Shown: in pieces, positions 9,001 to 17,070 of the stretch
Position numbering within the stretch: the stretch's first letter is position 1
How the letters are laid out: the number at the start of each line of letters is the position of its first letter
Assembly (NCBI GenBank): GCA_947305795.1
Contig: CAMZEK010000008.1
Coordinates: 1 to 64,000, forward strand
Length of the DNA stretch: 64,000 bases
Reading direction: 5' to 3'
From: an uncultured Bacteroidales bacterium
GTDB lineage: Bacteria > Bacteroidota > Bacteroidia > Bacteroidales > F082
The notes under the pieces: model-generated
Database searches by the model: none
The model's input: only the letters and a program-made list of their open reading frames with translations
What the model was told of the DNA's origin: nothing
Made by a program: the position numbers and the translations under genes

Positions 9001-9401
9001 GCACCAGCGCGGTCGCTGTCCATGCCGTTGCTGATGGCTTCGGCTGCGACGACGACTTCACCCAAGCCAATAGCTTCTTCGTTCAGGCGGACATTCAGGA
9101 TTTTGGTCTCACCCAAAGTGGTGGTGATGCCTTCTTGAATGGTGGTCTGGAAACCAACCATGCGGTACTCAATCTTGTAAGGACCGCCAGGACGGATGTT
9201 GAGTAAACGGTAGTTGCCATTCGCATCGGCTACAGAATAATACTGAGCACCTGAAGGAATGTGGGTTGCGACAACGGTGGCACCAGCAAGAGCACCTTTG
9301 GCATTGTCAGTGATCTTACCGCTGATGCTTGACGAAGTCACCTGCGCCATCATCGTGATGGAGGCAATCATTGCCACGAAAAAAGTAAGTAATTTTTTCA
9401 T
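6081..9401 (-). CDS. TonB-dependent outer-membrane receptor, Oar-like
   Basis: The 1106-residue protein begins with a signal peptide (residues 1-19, ending MMAQ), then a carboxypeptidase-regulatory-like beta-sandwich at about 24-112, a plug domain at about 125-240 (LPTITRSLNDVLALTPQA, GGAINAITKSG), and a long beta-barrel ending in the aromatic residue of LNLRFNF, as expected for BAM-inserted proteins. The domain order and barrel repeats such as FFFLNFEYQ resemble Oar-type receptors of Bacteroidetes and Myxobacteria more than SusC, and there is no adjacent SusD gene. It should import an unidentified ligand across the outer membrane using TonB energy, or act in envelope protein export as proposed for Oar. 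Monocistronic, with a terminator after the stop. Confidence 0.93.
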   Translation of the reverse strand: MKKLLTFFVAMIASITMMAQVTSSSISGKITDNAKGALAGATVVATHIPSGAQYYSVADANGNYRLLNIRPGGPYKIEYRMVGFQTTIQEGITTTLGETKILNVRLNEEAIGLGEVVVAAEAISNGMDSDRAGATTSVSSEQITTLPTITRSLNDVLALTPQAATTSNGLAIGGGNYRSSYVTVDGAAFNNAFGIGGNLPAGGSPISLDAIEAMTINITPFDVRHSGFTGGAINAITKSGTNNWHVSVYDYFTNDGLMGTKYGKKDELGNYPNHLKLNKSLDNTVGVSVGGPIVKDKLFFFLNFEYQSDIDPGQSNFARESEDDPYGSGTQYNRPTVEKMEEISNYLQTTYGYNPGRYQNYSASTPDYKLLARLDWNITDKDKFNIRYSMVKNKYSTSPSSSINPLSSSVYNRNLYGRTSQYAMYFESNRYFQEQNFSSVAAEWNHSFLSGRGNNMLRATYSHQFEPRSFVGDLFPTVDILEPLEDGTPAVYTSFGPDPFTYGNLRDVQTAVVTDEVSYLAGFNNLTFGAQFEFDNTKNGFMQGGAGYYVYNSWDDFVNNADPRAFAITYGNNYEHKQVYPSFNYMQGSLYAQDEMNLSDRFKLTLGLRVEMPYYPSIASYNTNMEFDSLATVESFYTNAQGEAVASTIYGRSTADMPKARVNFSPRLGFNWDLTGERKYIIRGGSGLYTGRLPFVWIVSTVGNSNCLQNQYINSNTETQIHFPEAGQTNPDGIIAANSELLLTGALPAPQATTLMDKDLRMPQSWKSSLAFDITIPGDIKFTAEGIFNKDITSVAVTKLGLAKDEAIQLPGEPEPRDHWTSEGILNSQNRAVTPYLITNTDKNGYYYSITGQLSKDFKCGLYLMAAYTYAEGKNVTDGIGDQVTSAYNTNAFGIHGSNSHELGYSSYVSPNRVLFNAGWTWNTGQHTTETIGLYYEGYNHCYYGTGNNIYSYTRYSYTMTSNVNGDGGSNSLVYIPTEAELADMPFTSEENKAEYNNFINDDKYLSVNRGHYAERGAIVAPWRHTFNFKYERTYKFKAGPSISAGIDIKNLANLFYRGWGNAKLVNTGDILKWDGTNYTFTAPEWNTYANAYSTWSAALNLRFNF

Positions 9402-9712
9402 AGATGATAATTTAATGTTAATAATTGAGTTGATTTAATTGAATTTCTTTGTGTTAGTATATTGCGTACTCTGTTTTCAAAACCGTTGCAAATATAGAGT
9501 TTTCCAACATATCGGGCCCCTGGTTTCGGATAAGATTTTTCGTTTTTTGGGTAAAAGAAATCAACAATAATTGTTTATAACTTGATAATCAATTGTCAAA
9601 TAGTTTGTTGTGCTTCATTTTGTCTGTGCTCAACGACACCTTAATTAATCAAGAGTGCGTGACATTCCATTTTTTTACCTATTTTTGAGGCCTCAAACTA
9701 AAGCTATTTGAT
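9402..9712. other. Divergent intergenic region, 311 bases
   Basis: AT-rich and without a supportable gene. On the minus strand, TATATTTG (complement of 9489-9496) is a candidate -7 box giving the receptor mRNA a leader of about 80 bases. On the plus strand, TATTTTTG near 9678-9685 is a candidate -7 box for the small lipoprotein gene at 9713. The stretch 9540-9640 has short A/T palindromes but no stable hairpin I can defend. Confidence 0.5.
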
Positions 9713-10084
9713 ATGAAGAAGATGGTATTGTATTTATTTGTAACCACTTTGTTATCAGTGTTTTGTGCTTGTGGGAATGGACATTCTAAGGTGTATTTGG
9801 GCTTGGAAAAAGATGAACTCAACATTGAAGGCCAAATCATGGAGACGGACAATTGTGATGACTTGCAGATGTTGGGTTTCAGCATTTTAGGCTTTCGTTC
9901 CGACCTTGAGAACGCTTTTCGTGACCAGTCCGTCACCGAAAAGGAATCCGAGGAACTGGGAAAAATGGCCGATCATCTTGAAGCCATATGGCAAAGCAAG
10001 TCCACCACGCTCGGCTGCGAGTTGTATGGCGAAGACGCGGACGAATTGATTACTTCTGAGGAAGACGACTACGACTCCTTTTAG
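9713..10084 (+). CDS. Small hypothetical lipoprotein
   Basis: The 123-residue product has a short positively charged N terminus, a hydrophobic core and a lipobox-like LSVFCACG, placing the lipidated Cys near residue 18-20. The mature part is acidic and ends in a run of Glu/Asp (SEEDDYDSF). I do not recognise a family. A predicted -7 box lies about 30 bases upstream. It is followed after 50 bases by another small envelope protein and then mutL, all on the same strand, so it may be the first gene of that transcript. Cell location (lipid-anchored in the envelope) is inferred from the N terminus only. Confidence 0.7.
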   Translation: MKKMVLYLFVTTLLSVFCACGNGHSKVYLGLEKDELNIEGQIMETDNCDDLQMLGFSILGFRSDLENAFRDQSVTEKESEELGKMADHLEAIWQSKSTTLGCELYGEDADELITSEEDDYDSF

Positions 10085-10134
10085 ATAGCCAGTTCGGTTC
10101 AACTTGTTATTTTTACAACAAAAATTATAAAGTC

Positions 10135-10443
10135 ATGGCATTCTTTTATAAACACAACCCGAAGAAATTCAACTACATACCTCGCTATTACGACCCCGAA
10201 AAAGAGGCCTGGGAACAGAAAAAAGCCGAGTTGGGCTATGATGCCAAGCTGAGCCATGAGGAGCAGTTTCGCGCCGAGATGCGCCGCAGATGGAGCGTCA
10301 AGGAGGTAGAAGAAAGTGCTGAGGAACGTCGCGCCAAGACCATCCGCCGAATTGCGCTTGGGGTGTTCGTCGTTGTCATATTTTACTTCATTTTCTGCAC
10401 TCCGCTGATGACCAACATCGTTAGCGGCTTGATGGGAAAATAG
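10135..10443 (+). CDS. Small single-pass membrane protein of unknown function
   Basis: The 102-residue protein has a charged cytoplasmic-looking N-terminal part (about residues 1-70, with a Glu/Arg-rich helix at 38-70) and one strong transmembrane segment at about 71-92 (IALGVFVVVIFYFIF), followed by a short tail. The N-terminal FYKHNPKKFNYIPRYYDPEKE is Tyr/Lys/Pro-rich and of a kind seen in conserved Bacteroidetes small proteins, but I cannot assign a function. Its stop is two bases before the mutL start, so the genes are very likely co-transcribed and perhaps translationally coupled. Confidence 0.75.
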   Translation: MAFFYKHNPKKFNYIPRYYDPEKEAWEQKKAELGYDAKLSHEEQFRAEMRRRWSVKEVEESAEERRAKTIRRIALGVFVVVIFYFIFCTPLMTNIVSGLMGK

Positions 10444-10445
10444 TT

Positions 10446-12263
10446 ATGTTGGATGTGATTAAGTTGCTGCCCGACAGCGTTGCCAATCAGATTGCGGCAG
10501 GGGAGGTGATACAACGTCCTGCCTCAGCCGTCAAAGAGCTGATGGAGAACGCTTTGGATGCCGGTGCTACCCAAATCGACTTGGTGGTGAAGGATGCTGG
10601 CAAATCGCTCATCATGGTCGTTGACAATGGTTGTGGTATGTCGGAAACCGACGCGCGCCTTTGCTTTGAACGTCACGCCACCTCGAAAATCAGCCGCGCC
10701 GAGGATTTGTTCGCCATCCGAACGATGGGTTTTCGCGGCGAGGCTTTGGCCAGCATTGCGGCTATCGCACAGGTGGAGTTGAAGACGCGCCGCAAGGAAG
10801 ACGAGGTAGGCACCAAAATCATCAACGAAGGCTCGGTGGTCAAGGAGCAAAGCCTGATTCCCATGTTGGCGGGCACGACTTTCAGCGTCAAGAACTTGTT
10901 TTTCAACGTCCCTGCGCGGCGCAACTTCCTCAAGTCACCGCAGGCCGAGATGCGTCATATTGTGGAGGAGTTCACCCGCGTCACGCTGATGAACCCTGAA
11001 ATCAGCTTTACGTTGACAGCCGACGGAAAGGAACTTTACCATCTTTATTCGGGCAACCTCAAACAGCGCATCATGGGCCTGTTCGGAAACAGCTACGAGT
11101 CGAAACTGCTGCCCGTTAACCAAGACTCGGAGAAGGTGCGCATCCACGGCTACATCGTCAAGGCGGAACACGCCCGAAAGACGCGTGGCGAGCAGTATTT
11201 CTTTGTGAACAAGCGTTTTATCAAACACGCCTATCTTCATCACGCCATTGAGAATGCCTTCATGGAGATGATTCCTAAGGACAGTTTTCCTGGTTATTTC
11301 ATTAATATTGAGGTCGATCCAGCGGACATCGACATCAACATCCATCCAACCAAAACAGAAGTCAACTTCTTGGATGTCAAGTTAGTGTACGCAATCCTTC
11401 ATGCTGCCGTGCGGAAGGCTATCGGACAGCATAACCTTTCGCCAACTATTGATTTCACCGAAACACCGAACTTGAATATTGACTTCGGAGAGGTGGCCAA
11501 GGCTTCGCGGCCTTTGGTGATGCCTGATGTGCCCATTGATGCTAATTACAATCCGTTCAGGCAAACGCCTTCAAATCAGGAATTTAAGCCAAAATGGAAC
11601 GAGTTTCCGCAACATCGCGACAGACCTTCTGGCGATTGGCGGCAGTTGTACGGCGAACGGACGGATATTAATAAAGGTGCAGAGACCGAAATGGAGGAAA
11701 CACCGACCAACAGCCAGTATCTGCAAGTAAATCAGTCCTATATCGTTACCACGGTGAAGTCGGGCATCTTGCTGATTGACCAGCACTTGGCCCATATACG
11801 GGTGTTGTTTGAGAAGTTCCTAAAGCAGTTGGAGAACCACAACGGCATTTCACAACAGGAGCTGTTTCCTCAGGCATTGTCGCTCAATATGAACGACGCC
11901 TCGTTGCTGAAGGAATTGCTCCCGGAGCTGGAAAACCTTGGATTTGTCATGGAACAGGCCAATCCGACAACCTTTATGATTAACGGCACGCCTGCCGATG
12001 CAACGGGATGCGATGCAGTACAGCTTTTGGAAAAGATTTTGGATAACTACAAAATAAACCGCACCGATTTGCAGTTGGATAGGAAGTTGAATTTGGCTAA
12101 GACCTTGGCCGCACAACTGTCCATCAAGGCGCAGACCCGACTCACTGAAGCGGAGATGCAGAATCTTGTGGATCAGTTGTTTGCGTGTAATGTGGCGGAG
12201 GTCGCGCCCAATGGGAAGAAAATTTATGTTTTATTAAATGTAGAGGAGTTTTTTGAAAAATGA
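10446..12263 (+). CDS. mutL: DNA mismatch repair protein MutL
   Basis: This 605-residue protein has the full GHKL ATPase: motif I around ELMENALDAGAT (about residues 32-43), DNGCGM (about 60-65) and GFRGEAL (about 95-101). The C-terminal dimerisation domain covers about 425-605. MutL couples MutS mismatch recognition to downstream strand processing. The endonuclease motif DQHA(X)2E(X)4E is degenerate here: DQHLAHIRVLFE near residue 444 lacks the first Glu, and the C-terminal CPHGRP motif is not recognisable. Strand incision by this MutL is therefore doubtful, as in other Bacteroidetes. Its stop overlaps the rhomboid start by four bases (ATGA). Confidence 0.97.
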   Translation: MLDVIKLLPDSVANQIAAGEVIQRPASAVKELMENALDAGATQIDLVVKDAGKSLIMVVDNGCGMSETDARLCFERHATSKISRAEDLFAIRTMGFRGEALASIAAIAQVELKTRRKEDEVGTKIINEGSVVKEQSLIPMLAGTTFSVKNLFFNVPARRNFLKSPQAEMRHIVEEFTRVTLMNPEISFTLTADGKELYHLYSGNLKQRIMGLFGNSYESKLLPVNQDSEKVRIHGYIVKAEHARKTRGEQYFFVNKRFIKHAYLHHAIENAFMEMIPKDSFPGYFINIEVDPADIDINIHPTKTEVNFLDVKLVYAILHAAVRKAIGQHNLSPTIDFTETPNLNIDFGEVAKASRPLVMPDVPIDANYNPFRQTPSNQEFKPKWNEFPQHRDRPSGDWRQLYGERTDINKGAETEMEETPTNSQYLQVNQSYIVTTVKSGILLIDQHLAHIRVLFEKFLKQLENHNGISQQELFPQALSLNMNDASLLKELLPELENLGFVMEQANPTTFMINGTPADATGCDAVQLLEKILDNYKINRTDLQLDRKLNLAKTLAAQLSIKAQTRLTEAEMQNLVDQLFACNVAEVAPNGKKIYVLLNVEEFFEK

Positions 12264-13192
12264 ATGAACAATATAGCCCAACAGGATTCAGAGTGCTGCC
12301 CACTGTGGTCAAGAACTTATTGATTATTAATGTTTTGATGTTTTTGGCCGACATCACCTTGCAGCGTTTCAACATCGATCTGACCAACATCCTTGGCCTA
12401 CATTTCTTCAAGGCCTCGGATTTCCATGTCTATCAGTTCATTACCTATATGTTCATGCATGGCAACTTCAGCCATCTGTTTTTCAACATGTTCGCCTTGT
12501 GGATGTTCGGCAACACGCTCGAAAACCTTTGGGGGTCGCAGCGTTTCCTGCTGTTTTATATGGTGTGTGGCATCGGGGCGGGCTTGTGCCAGGAGTTGGT
12601 GCAATACATTCAATATGCTACCACATTGGCTGATTATGCCAATGTGAACACGGGCGGCCAAATCATCCCGATGAGCAGCTACCTCAACATGTTGACCACC
12701 GTGGGTGCGTCAGGAGCCATCTACGGCCTACTGCTGGCTTTCGGCATGACGTTCCCTGATTCGCGGATTTATTTGTATTTCTTGTTACCTATTAAGGCCA
12801 AGTGGTTCGTGGTTGGTTATGCGGTCTTGGAACTGTTGCTCGGTTTCTTCGATGGTGGCAATGTGGCGCATTTTGCCCACCTCGGCGGTATGCTCTTTGG
12901 TTTGATTCTGATTTTGTATTGGAAGAAGCATGGCTTGAGCGGGCCGAGCTTTGATTTGAAGAGATGGAAGGGATGGTTTTGGAATATGAAGGAAAAAATG
13001 GGCAAAAAGGGAATGAAATACACCCGCTATGAAGAAGTCAAGGATGAAGTGCCGCGCGACGATGGAGAATACAACCGTCAACGGGCTGAAAAAGAGCGCG
13101 ATGTGGATGCTCTCCTGGACAAGATTTCCAAGAACGGCTATGCCAGCCTGACCGACGAGGAAAAAGAGTTTTTGTTCAAAAACAGCAAATGA
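12260..13192 (+). CDS. Rhomboid-family intramembrane serine protease
   Basis: This 310-residue membrane protein carries the rhomboid hallmarks: HGNFSHLFFNMFALWMFG in the second helix, the nucleophile Ser in GASGAIYG at about residue 150, and the catalytic His in AHFAHLGGMLFG at about 205. It should cleave transmembrane segments of client proteins within the inner membrane. The cytosolic C-terminal tail after about residue 235 is charged and helical and lacks recognised motifs. It overlaps mutL by four bases, and its stop is one base before the next ORF, making a tight three-gene unit (mutL, rhomboid, EEP protein). An insertion of about 35 residues near 105-140 separates helices 3 and 4. Confidence 0.93.
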   Translation: MNEQYSPTGFRVLPTVVKNLLIINVLMFLADITLQRFNIDLTNILGLHFFKASDFHVYQFITYMFMHGNFSHLFFNMFALWMFGNTLENLWGSQRFLLFYMVCGIGAGLCQELVQYIQYATTLADYANVNTGGQIIPMSSYLNMLTTVGASGAIYGLLLAFGMTFPDSRIYLYFLLPIKAKWFVVGYAVLELLLGFFDGGNVAHFAHLGGMLFGLILILYWKKHGLSGPSFDLKRWKGWFWNMKEKMGKKGMKYTRYEEVKDEVPRDDGEYNRQRAEKERDVDALLDKISKNGYASLTDEEKEFLFKNSK

Positions 13193-13193
13193 G

Positions 13194-14297
13194 ATGGCAC
13201 GAGAAAGAGGTTTTTTGGGTAAAGTAATGGTTTCCATCCTGACGCTTTTTGCAGTTATCGGATTGATAGCCATGGTTTTAAGTGTGATTAATCCCTATCT
13301 TAACCCTAAGCAATTCATCTGGACTTCGTTTTTCGGTTTGGCGTTTTGGGAGATTTTCCTTTTCAACGTATTGGTTTTCGGTGCGTTGCTGTTGCTTTGG
13401 TCGCGCATGGTATGGATTGCGGTGTTGGCTTTGATCGTGGCCGTTCCAGGCGTTCGGAAATCGTATTCCTTTGGCAAACCGAAGGAAGAAAGTGATTTTA
13501 TCCGCGTGATGAGTTATAATGTGCACATGTTTAATCATTTGGATGATGAAATAAGCAAAGAGGATTTTGCCTATAAGGTGATTAATATGGTTAGGGAGCA
13601 AAATCCGGATATTCTTTGTTGCCAGGAGTTTGATGCTTTTAAGCCAAAGACAAAACGTACAAAATGTATTGAAGATTTTGCGGAAAGTACTGGCTTCCAA
13701 TATGTTTATTACAATACGAAACGCAACTATGGAGGTAATGTCATCTTTTCGAAATATCCGCTGACAAAAGTTTCAGATGACATTGGAATGGGGAAAGAAG
13801 TCACCTCGGGCGTGATGGTCTCGGTGGATGCTGGCGAAAAGGGGAGATTTTACGTGGCCAACATGCACTTGCTCTCTTTCCAGCTTACGAACGATGAAAT
13901 TAGGGTTTTGACGAACTCGACAGAACATCGTGACCAATTGGATACCATTGGGATGACGGTCGCAAGGAAGCTGAAATACGCCTTCGAACGGCGTAGCGAT
14001 GAAATCGACGAGATTTTGGAATCCATGCCTATGTTCCATGGGCCGATTATTATGTGCGGCGATTTCAACGATACTCCTATGTCGTTCACCTACAGGCAGA
14101 TGCAGAAGGCAGGTTTTGTGGATAGTTTCACGAAGGTGGGGCGAGGTATCAAGCCCACCTACGCTGGTGAGTTGCCCTTGATGCGGATTGATTACATCTG
14201 GGGTAATGGTCAAATCAAACCGTTGAAATTCAATCGAATAAGACGTAAGTCCTCTGACCATTATCCCGTTGTGCTGGATTTTAAGATACAAAGATAA
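13194..14297 (+). CDS. Membrane-anchored endonuclease/exonuclease/phosphatase-family protein
   Basis: The 367-residue protein has three hydrophobic helices at about residues 10-30, 42-62 and 65-90, then an EEP (DNase I-like) domain at about 100-367. Catalytic landmarks are visible: MSYNVHMF, CCQEFD, MCGDFNDTP and the terminal SDHYPV. The family includes nucleases, sphingomyelinases and inositol phosphatases; the membrane anchor and Bacteroidetes context suggest an envelope phosphodiesterase, but the substrate cannot be read from sequence. It starts one base after the rhomboid stop. No terminator is obvious in the 118 bases before glmM. Confidence 0.88.
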   Translation: MARERGFLGKVMVSILTLFAVIGLIAMVLSVINPYLNPKQFIWTSFFGLAFWEIFLFNVLVFGALLLLWSRMVWIAVLALIVAVPGVRKSYSFGKPKEESDFIRVMSYNVHMFNHLDDEISKEDFAYKVINMVREQNPDILCCQEFDAFKPKTKRTKCIEDFAESTGFQYVYYNTKRNYGGNVIFSKYPLTKVSDDIGMGKEVTSGVMVSVDAGEKGRFYVANMHLLSFQLTNDEIRVLTNSTEHRDQLDTIGMTVARKLKYAFERRSDEIDEILESMPMFHGPIIMCGDFNDTPMSFTYRQMQKAGFVDSFTKVGRGIKPTYAGELPLMRIDYIWGNGQIKPLKFNRIRRKSSDHYPVVLDFKIQR

Positions 14298-14415
14298 TGA
14301 ATGATTGAGCTGGCTGATACACGGGCTTGAATTAATTGGGGCAAACAAACGGGCCTGATCTACGGAGAATGAAAAATGTAAAACATGAATTATTAACTCA
14401 TAACACTTAATTGAC

Positions 14416-15798
14416 ATGACACTAATCAAATCCATTTCTGGCATTCGCGGCACCATAGGTGGCCAGCCGGGCGATAACCTGACGCCGATTGATATGGTGA
14501 AATTCACTGCGGCTTTCGTCAAATTTGTACAACACAGAGGCATCAAACGACCCAAAATCGTGGTGGGACGCGATGCACGCCTCTCGGGATCCCTTGTGAA
14601 CCAGGTGGTTTGCGGCACTTTGCAGGCCATGGGTGTCGATGTTTTGGACATCGGCTTGAGCACTACACCGACCACCGAAATTGCTGTCACGGGACTGAAG
14701 GCCGACGCGGGTATCATCCTCACGGCCAGCCACAACCCCGCGCAGTGGAATGCCCTGAAACTTTTGAATGAGAAGGGCGAATTCATCTCAGCTGCCGAAG
14801 GCGCATGGCTGCTTGATGTGGCCGCCAAGGACGATTTCGAGTTTGTTCCGATTGAGGAAATCGGTAGTTATCAGCAAGTTGATGGCTGGATAGACAAGCA
14901 CGTTGAGATGGTGTGCCAACTGCCTTTGGTCAACAAGGAGGTGATTGCGAAGGCCAATTTCAAGGTGGCCGTGGATGCAGTCAACTCGACGGGCGGCATC
15001 GCCATTCCGAAGATGTTGCGTGCCTTGGGCGTGAAGGAAGTGCTCGAACTCAACTGCGAGCCGACGGGCAAGTTTGCCCATACGCCTGAGCCACTGGCCC
15101 AAAATCTGACAGACATTTGCCGTTACGTCAAGGAACAGGGTTGCGACTTCGGCGTGGTCGTTGACCCTGATGTGGACCGTCTGGTCTTCGTTAAAGAGGA
15201 CGGTGAACTGTTCGGCGAGGAGTACACTTTGGTCTCGGTAGCCGACTTCATCTTGAAGCATACTCCTGGCCCGACGGTGAGCAACTTGTCTTCAACCCGC
15301 GCTTTACGTGACGTGACGCAAAAGCATGGTCAACAATACTTTGCTGCGGCGGTAGGAGAGGTGAATGTGGTCGAGAAGATGAAAGAAGTCGGCGCGGTCA
15401 TCGGCGGAGAAGGCAATGGTGGCGTCATCTATCCTGAACTCCACTACGGTCGCGACGCGCTCGTCGGGACGGCCTTGTTCCTCACGGAACTGGCTGAAAA
15501 GAAGGTGAAATGCTCCGAGCTGAAGAAAGAATATCCAGCCTATTTCATGTCTAAGAACAAAATCCAGCTGACGCCCACCACCGATGTGGACGGCATCTTG
15601 GCCAAGTTCGCCGAGAAGTTCAAGAACGAACAAGTGACCACCATTGACGGTGTGAAAATCGACTTCACTGAAGGCTGGGTACATCTGCGCAAGTCAAATA
15701 CTGAGCCTATCGTCCGCATCTATTCCGAAGGCAAAACCGAGGCCGAGGCTGAGCGTTTTGCCAACATGATTTTGGAAGAAGCCAAGACTATGGTATAA
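14416..15798 (+). CDS. glmM: Phosphoglucosamine mutase-type phosphohexomutase
   Basis: The 460-residue protein has all four landmarks of the alpha-D-phosphohexomutase family: the phosphoserine loop TASHNP with Ser105, the metal loop DPDVDR near residues 250-255, the sugar-binding loop GGEGNGG near 330, and the phosphate-binding loop KSNTEP near 427 (SGTEP in many members). GlmM interconverts glucosamine-6-P and glucosamine-1-P for peptidoglycan and LPS precursors. Bacteroidetes proteins of this type are annotated as GlmM, but phosphomannomutase activity is possible because loop residues overlap. It is the last gene of the run beginning at mutL. Confidence 0.88.
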   Translation: MTLIKSISGIRGTIGGQPGDNLTPIDMVKFTAAFVKFVQHRGIKRPKIVVGRDARLSGSLVNQVVCGTLQAMGVDVLDIGLSTTPTTEIAVTGLKADAGIILTASHNPAQWNALKLLNEKGEFISAAEGAWLLDVAAKDDFEFVPIEEIGSYQQVDGWIDKHVEMVCQLPLVNKEVIAKANFKVAVDAVNSTGGIAIPKMLRALGVKEVLELNCEPTGKFAHTPEPLAQNLTDICRYVKEQGCDFGVVVDPDVDRLVFVKEDGELFGEEYTLVSVADFILKHTPGPTVSNLSSTRALRDVTQKHGQQYFAAAVGEVNVVEKMKEVGAVIGGEGNGGVIYPELHYGRDALVGTALFLTELAEKKVKCSELKKEYPAYFMSKNKIQLTPTTDVDGILAKFAEKFKNEQVTTIDGVKIDFTEGWVHLRKSNTEPIVRIYSEGKTEAEAERFANMILEEAKTMV

Positions 15799-15848
15799 AA
15801 ATAATAATCTATTGATTTTCATATAGATATCGTTTTTATAATATTTAT

Positions 15849-15888
15849 AATGTATCAGAATTGCGACATGTAGCGATTTTGATACATT
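15849..15888. promoter_or_regulatory. Long inverted repeat upstream of HTH gene, possible operator
   Basis: AATGTATCAGAATTGC (15849-15864) pairs with GCGATTTTGATACATT (15873-15888) over 16 positions with two G-T pairs and an 8-base loop. The outer nine bases are perfect. There is no T tract, so it is not a standard terminator. The right arm contains TTTGATACAT, repeated at 16212-16221 on the other side of the HTH gene. Confidence 0.55.
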
Positions 15889-15956
15889 ATTTATATTAAT
15901 GTAAACTATTATTCATTTTCTTTGCATTTCAAGAAAAGTTGAATAGTAGATTCATA

Positions 15957-16196
15957 ATGAAAGCAATACATATTGGAACCGAGATTAAATCAAAGGTCAA
16001 GATGCGTAAAATGACGGTTGTCAATTTTGCCAAGCAATTGGGCTGTCACCGCACGCACGTTTACCGCATTTTTGAGTCGTCATCCATCGACACGACCACG
16101 CTCTTGCATATTTCCGTCATTTTGGAGTATGACTTCTTTAAGCTTTATTCTGAAAAGGTTACTATGCGTTTGGCGAGTAAGGAACGGGATTCCTGA
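15957..16196 (+). CDS. Small HTH-type DNA-binding protein
   Basis: From ATG 15957 the product is 79 residues; an upstream in-frame TTG at 15939 is less likely because the conserved part begins MKAIHIGTEIKSKV. Residues 20-45 (VVNFAKQLGCHRTHVYRIFE) read as a helix-turn-helix with Cro/XRE character, followed by SSIDTTTLLHISVILEYDFF, a pattern common in short Bacteroidales regulators. There is no other domain. The gene lies between two TTTGATACAT motifs and directly before the FHA/kinase operon. I infer that it regulates itself and possibly that operon; no binding data exist. Confidence 0.8.
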   Translation: MKAIHIGTEIKSKVKMRKMTVVNFAKQLGCHRTHVYRIFESSSIDTTTLLHISVILEYDFFKLYSEKVTMRLASKERDS

Positions 16197-16211
16197 TTAA
16201 AGTGTAGTAAA

Positions 16212-16221
16212 TTTGATACAT
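16212..16221 (+). promoter_or_regulatory. TTTGATACAT motif between HTH gene and FHA operon
   Basis: An exact copy of the 10-base core found in the right arm of the inverted repeat at 15849-15888. It lies 85 bases before the first FHA gene. A TTTTCTTTGCA element follows each copy (15916-15926 and 16269-16279), so the two upstream regions resemble one another. Confidence 0.45.
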
Positions 16222-16305
16222 GTTCTATTTCTGCTACACCAAGGGCCATTATAGAAGGTCGGATTTTCTTTTCTTTGCACCAAGCATAACTAAATTCAGA
16301 TAAAT

Positions 16306-17058
16306 ATGTCACAAAACAAAACCAGATTCCCTGGCATGAACGAAGGCCAAGGGAGAGAAGCAAACAGCGTTTATTCAAGAGATGCCTATAATCCTCAAAA
16401 TGAGGGCGGTCGTCCTACAGGACGCGGTGAAAGAGCCACGCGCATCCCGGAGGTGGAAAACAGCCAAAAAGGGCAGAAGCAGCCAAGCAACAACGGCAAA
16501 CCCGTCAGAGGTTTCCTCTATTCGATTTCGAGAGGGGTGGTCGGAGAGTTTTGGCCGCTCCACCAAGGCAAGAACACGATAGGCTCGTCGCCGAAATGCG
16601 ACATCTGCCTGCCGGAAGCTACGGTTTCGGAGGAGCATGCCTCGCTGACCATTCGCATCCTTGAGAACCAAGAGAAGACTATCGCCTCATTGAAGGACAC
16701 AGATTCGACAAATGGCACCAAGATTAACGGCGAAGACGTGGATTTCGACGCCAACAAGTGCAAGGATGGCGACATCATCCGTTTTGGCTCAAGCTACGAA
16801 TGCCTCTTGATTCTCATCGACACCAAGGAAAGAGGTCTGAAAGTGGCCGAAAACTTCATTCCTGCTGATGAGGGAGCTCCCTCTGCCTCAGGTGGTTTTG
16901 TACCGGAAGACAACAACGAGCCGATTTTCTACCAAGAGCAGAGTCAGGGTGGCACTCGAGGAATGCAATCACCGCAAGGTGGTGGGGATGGCACCCGTGG
17001 AATGGACGGCGGCCCCTACTTCGGCGGCGACTCGCACCACCACACAGTAGGCATGTAA
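16306..17058 (+). CDS. FHA-domain protein, first gene of the signalling cluster
   Basis: The 250-residue soluble protein has one FHA (phosphothreonine-binding) domain at about residues 70-172: IGSSPKCDI, SEEHASL and DSTNGTKING mark the recognition loops. The position of the conserved FHA Arg after IG is Ser here, but the SxxH and TNGT elements are kept. Flanking regions are disordered, Gly/Pro-rich, and hold four Thr-Arg sites (KTRFPGM, ATRIPEV and GTRGM twice) that could be kinase targets. It probably acts as a cytoplasmic phospho-dependent adaptor for the two downstream kinases. The next gene starts 12 bases after its stop. TTTTCTTTGCA and TTTGATACAT lie upstream. Confidence 0.88.
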   Translation: MSQNKTRFPGMNEGQGREANSVYSRDAYNPQNEGGRPTGRGERATRIPEVENSQKGQKQPSNNGKPVRGFLYSISRGVVGEFWPLHQGKNTIGSSPKCDICLPEATVSEEHASLTIRILENQEKTIASLKDTDSTNGTKINGEDVDFDANKCKDGDIIRFGSSYECLLILIDTKERGLKVAENFIPADEGAPSASGGFVPEDNNEPIFYQEQSQGGTRGMQSPQGGGDGTRGMDGGPYFGGDSHHHTVGM

Positions 17059-17070
17059 TAGTTGAGAATC

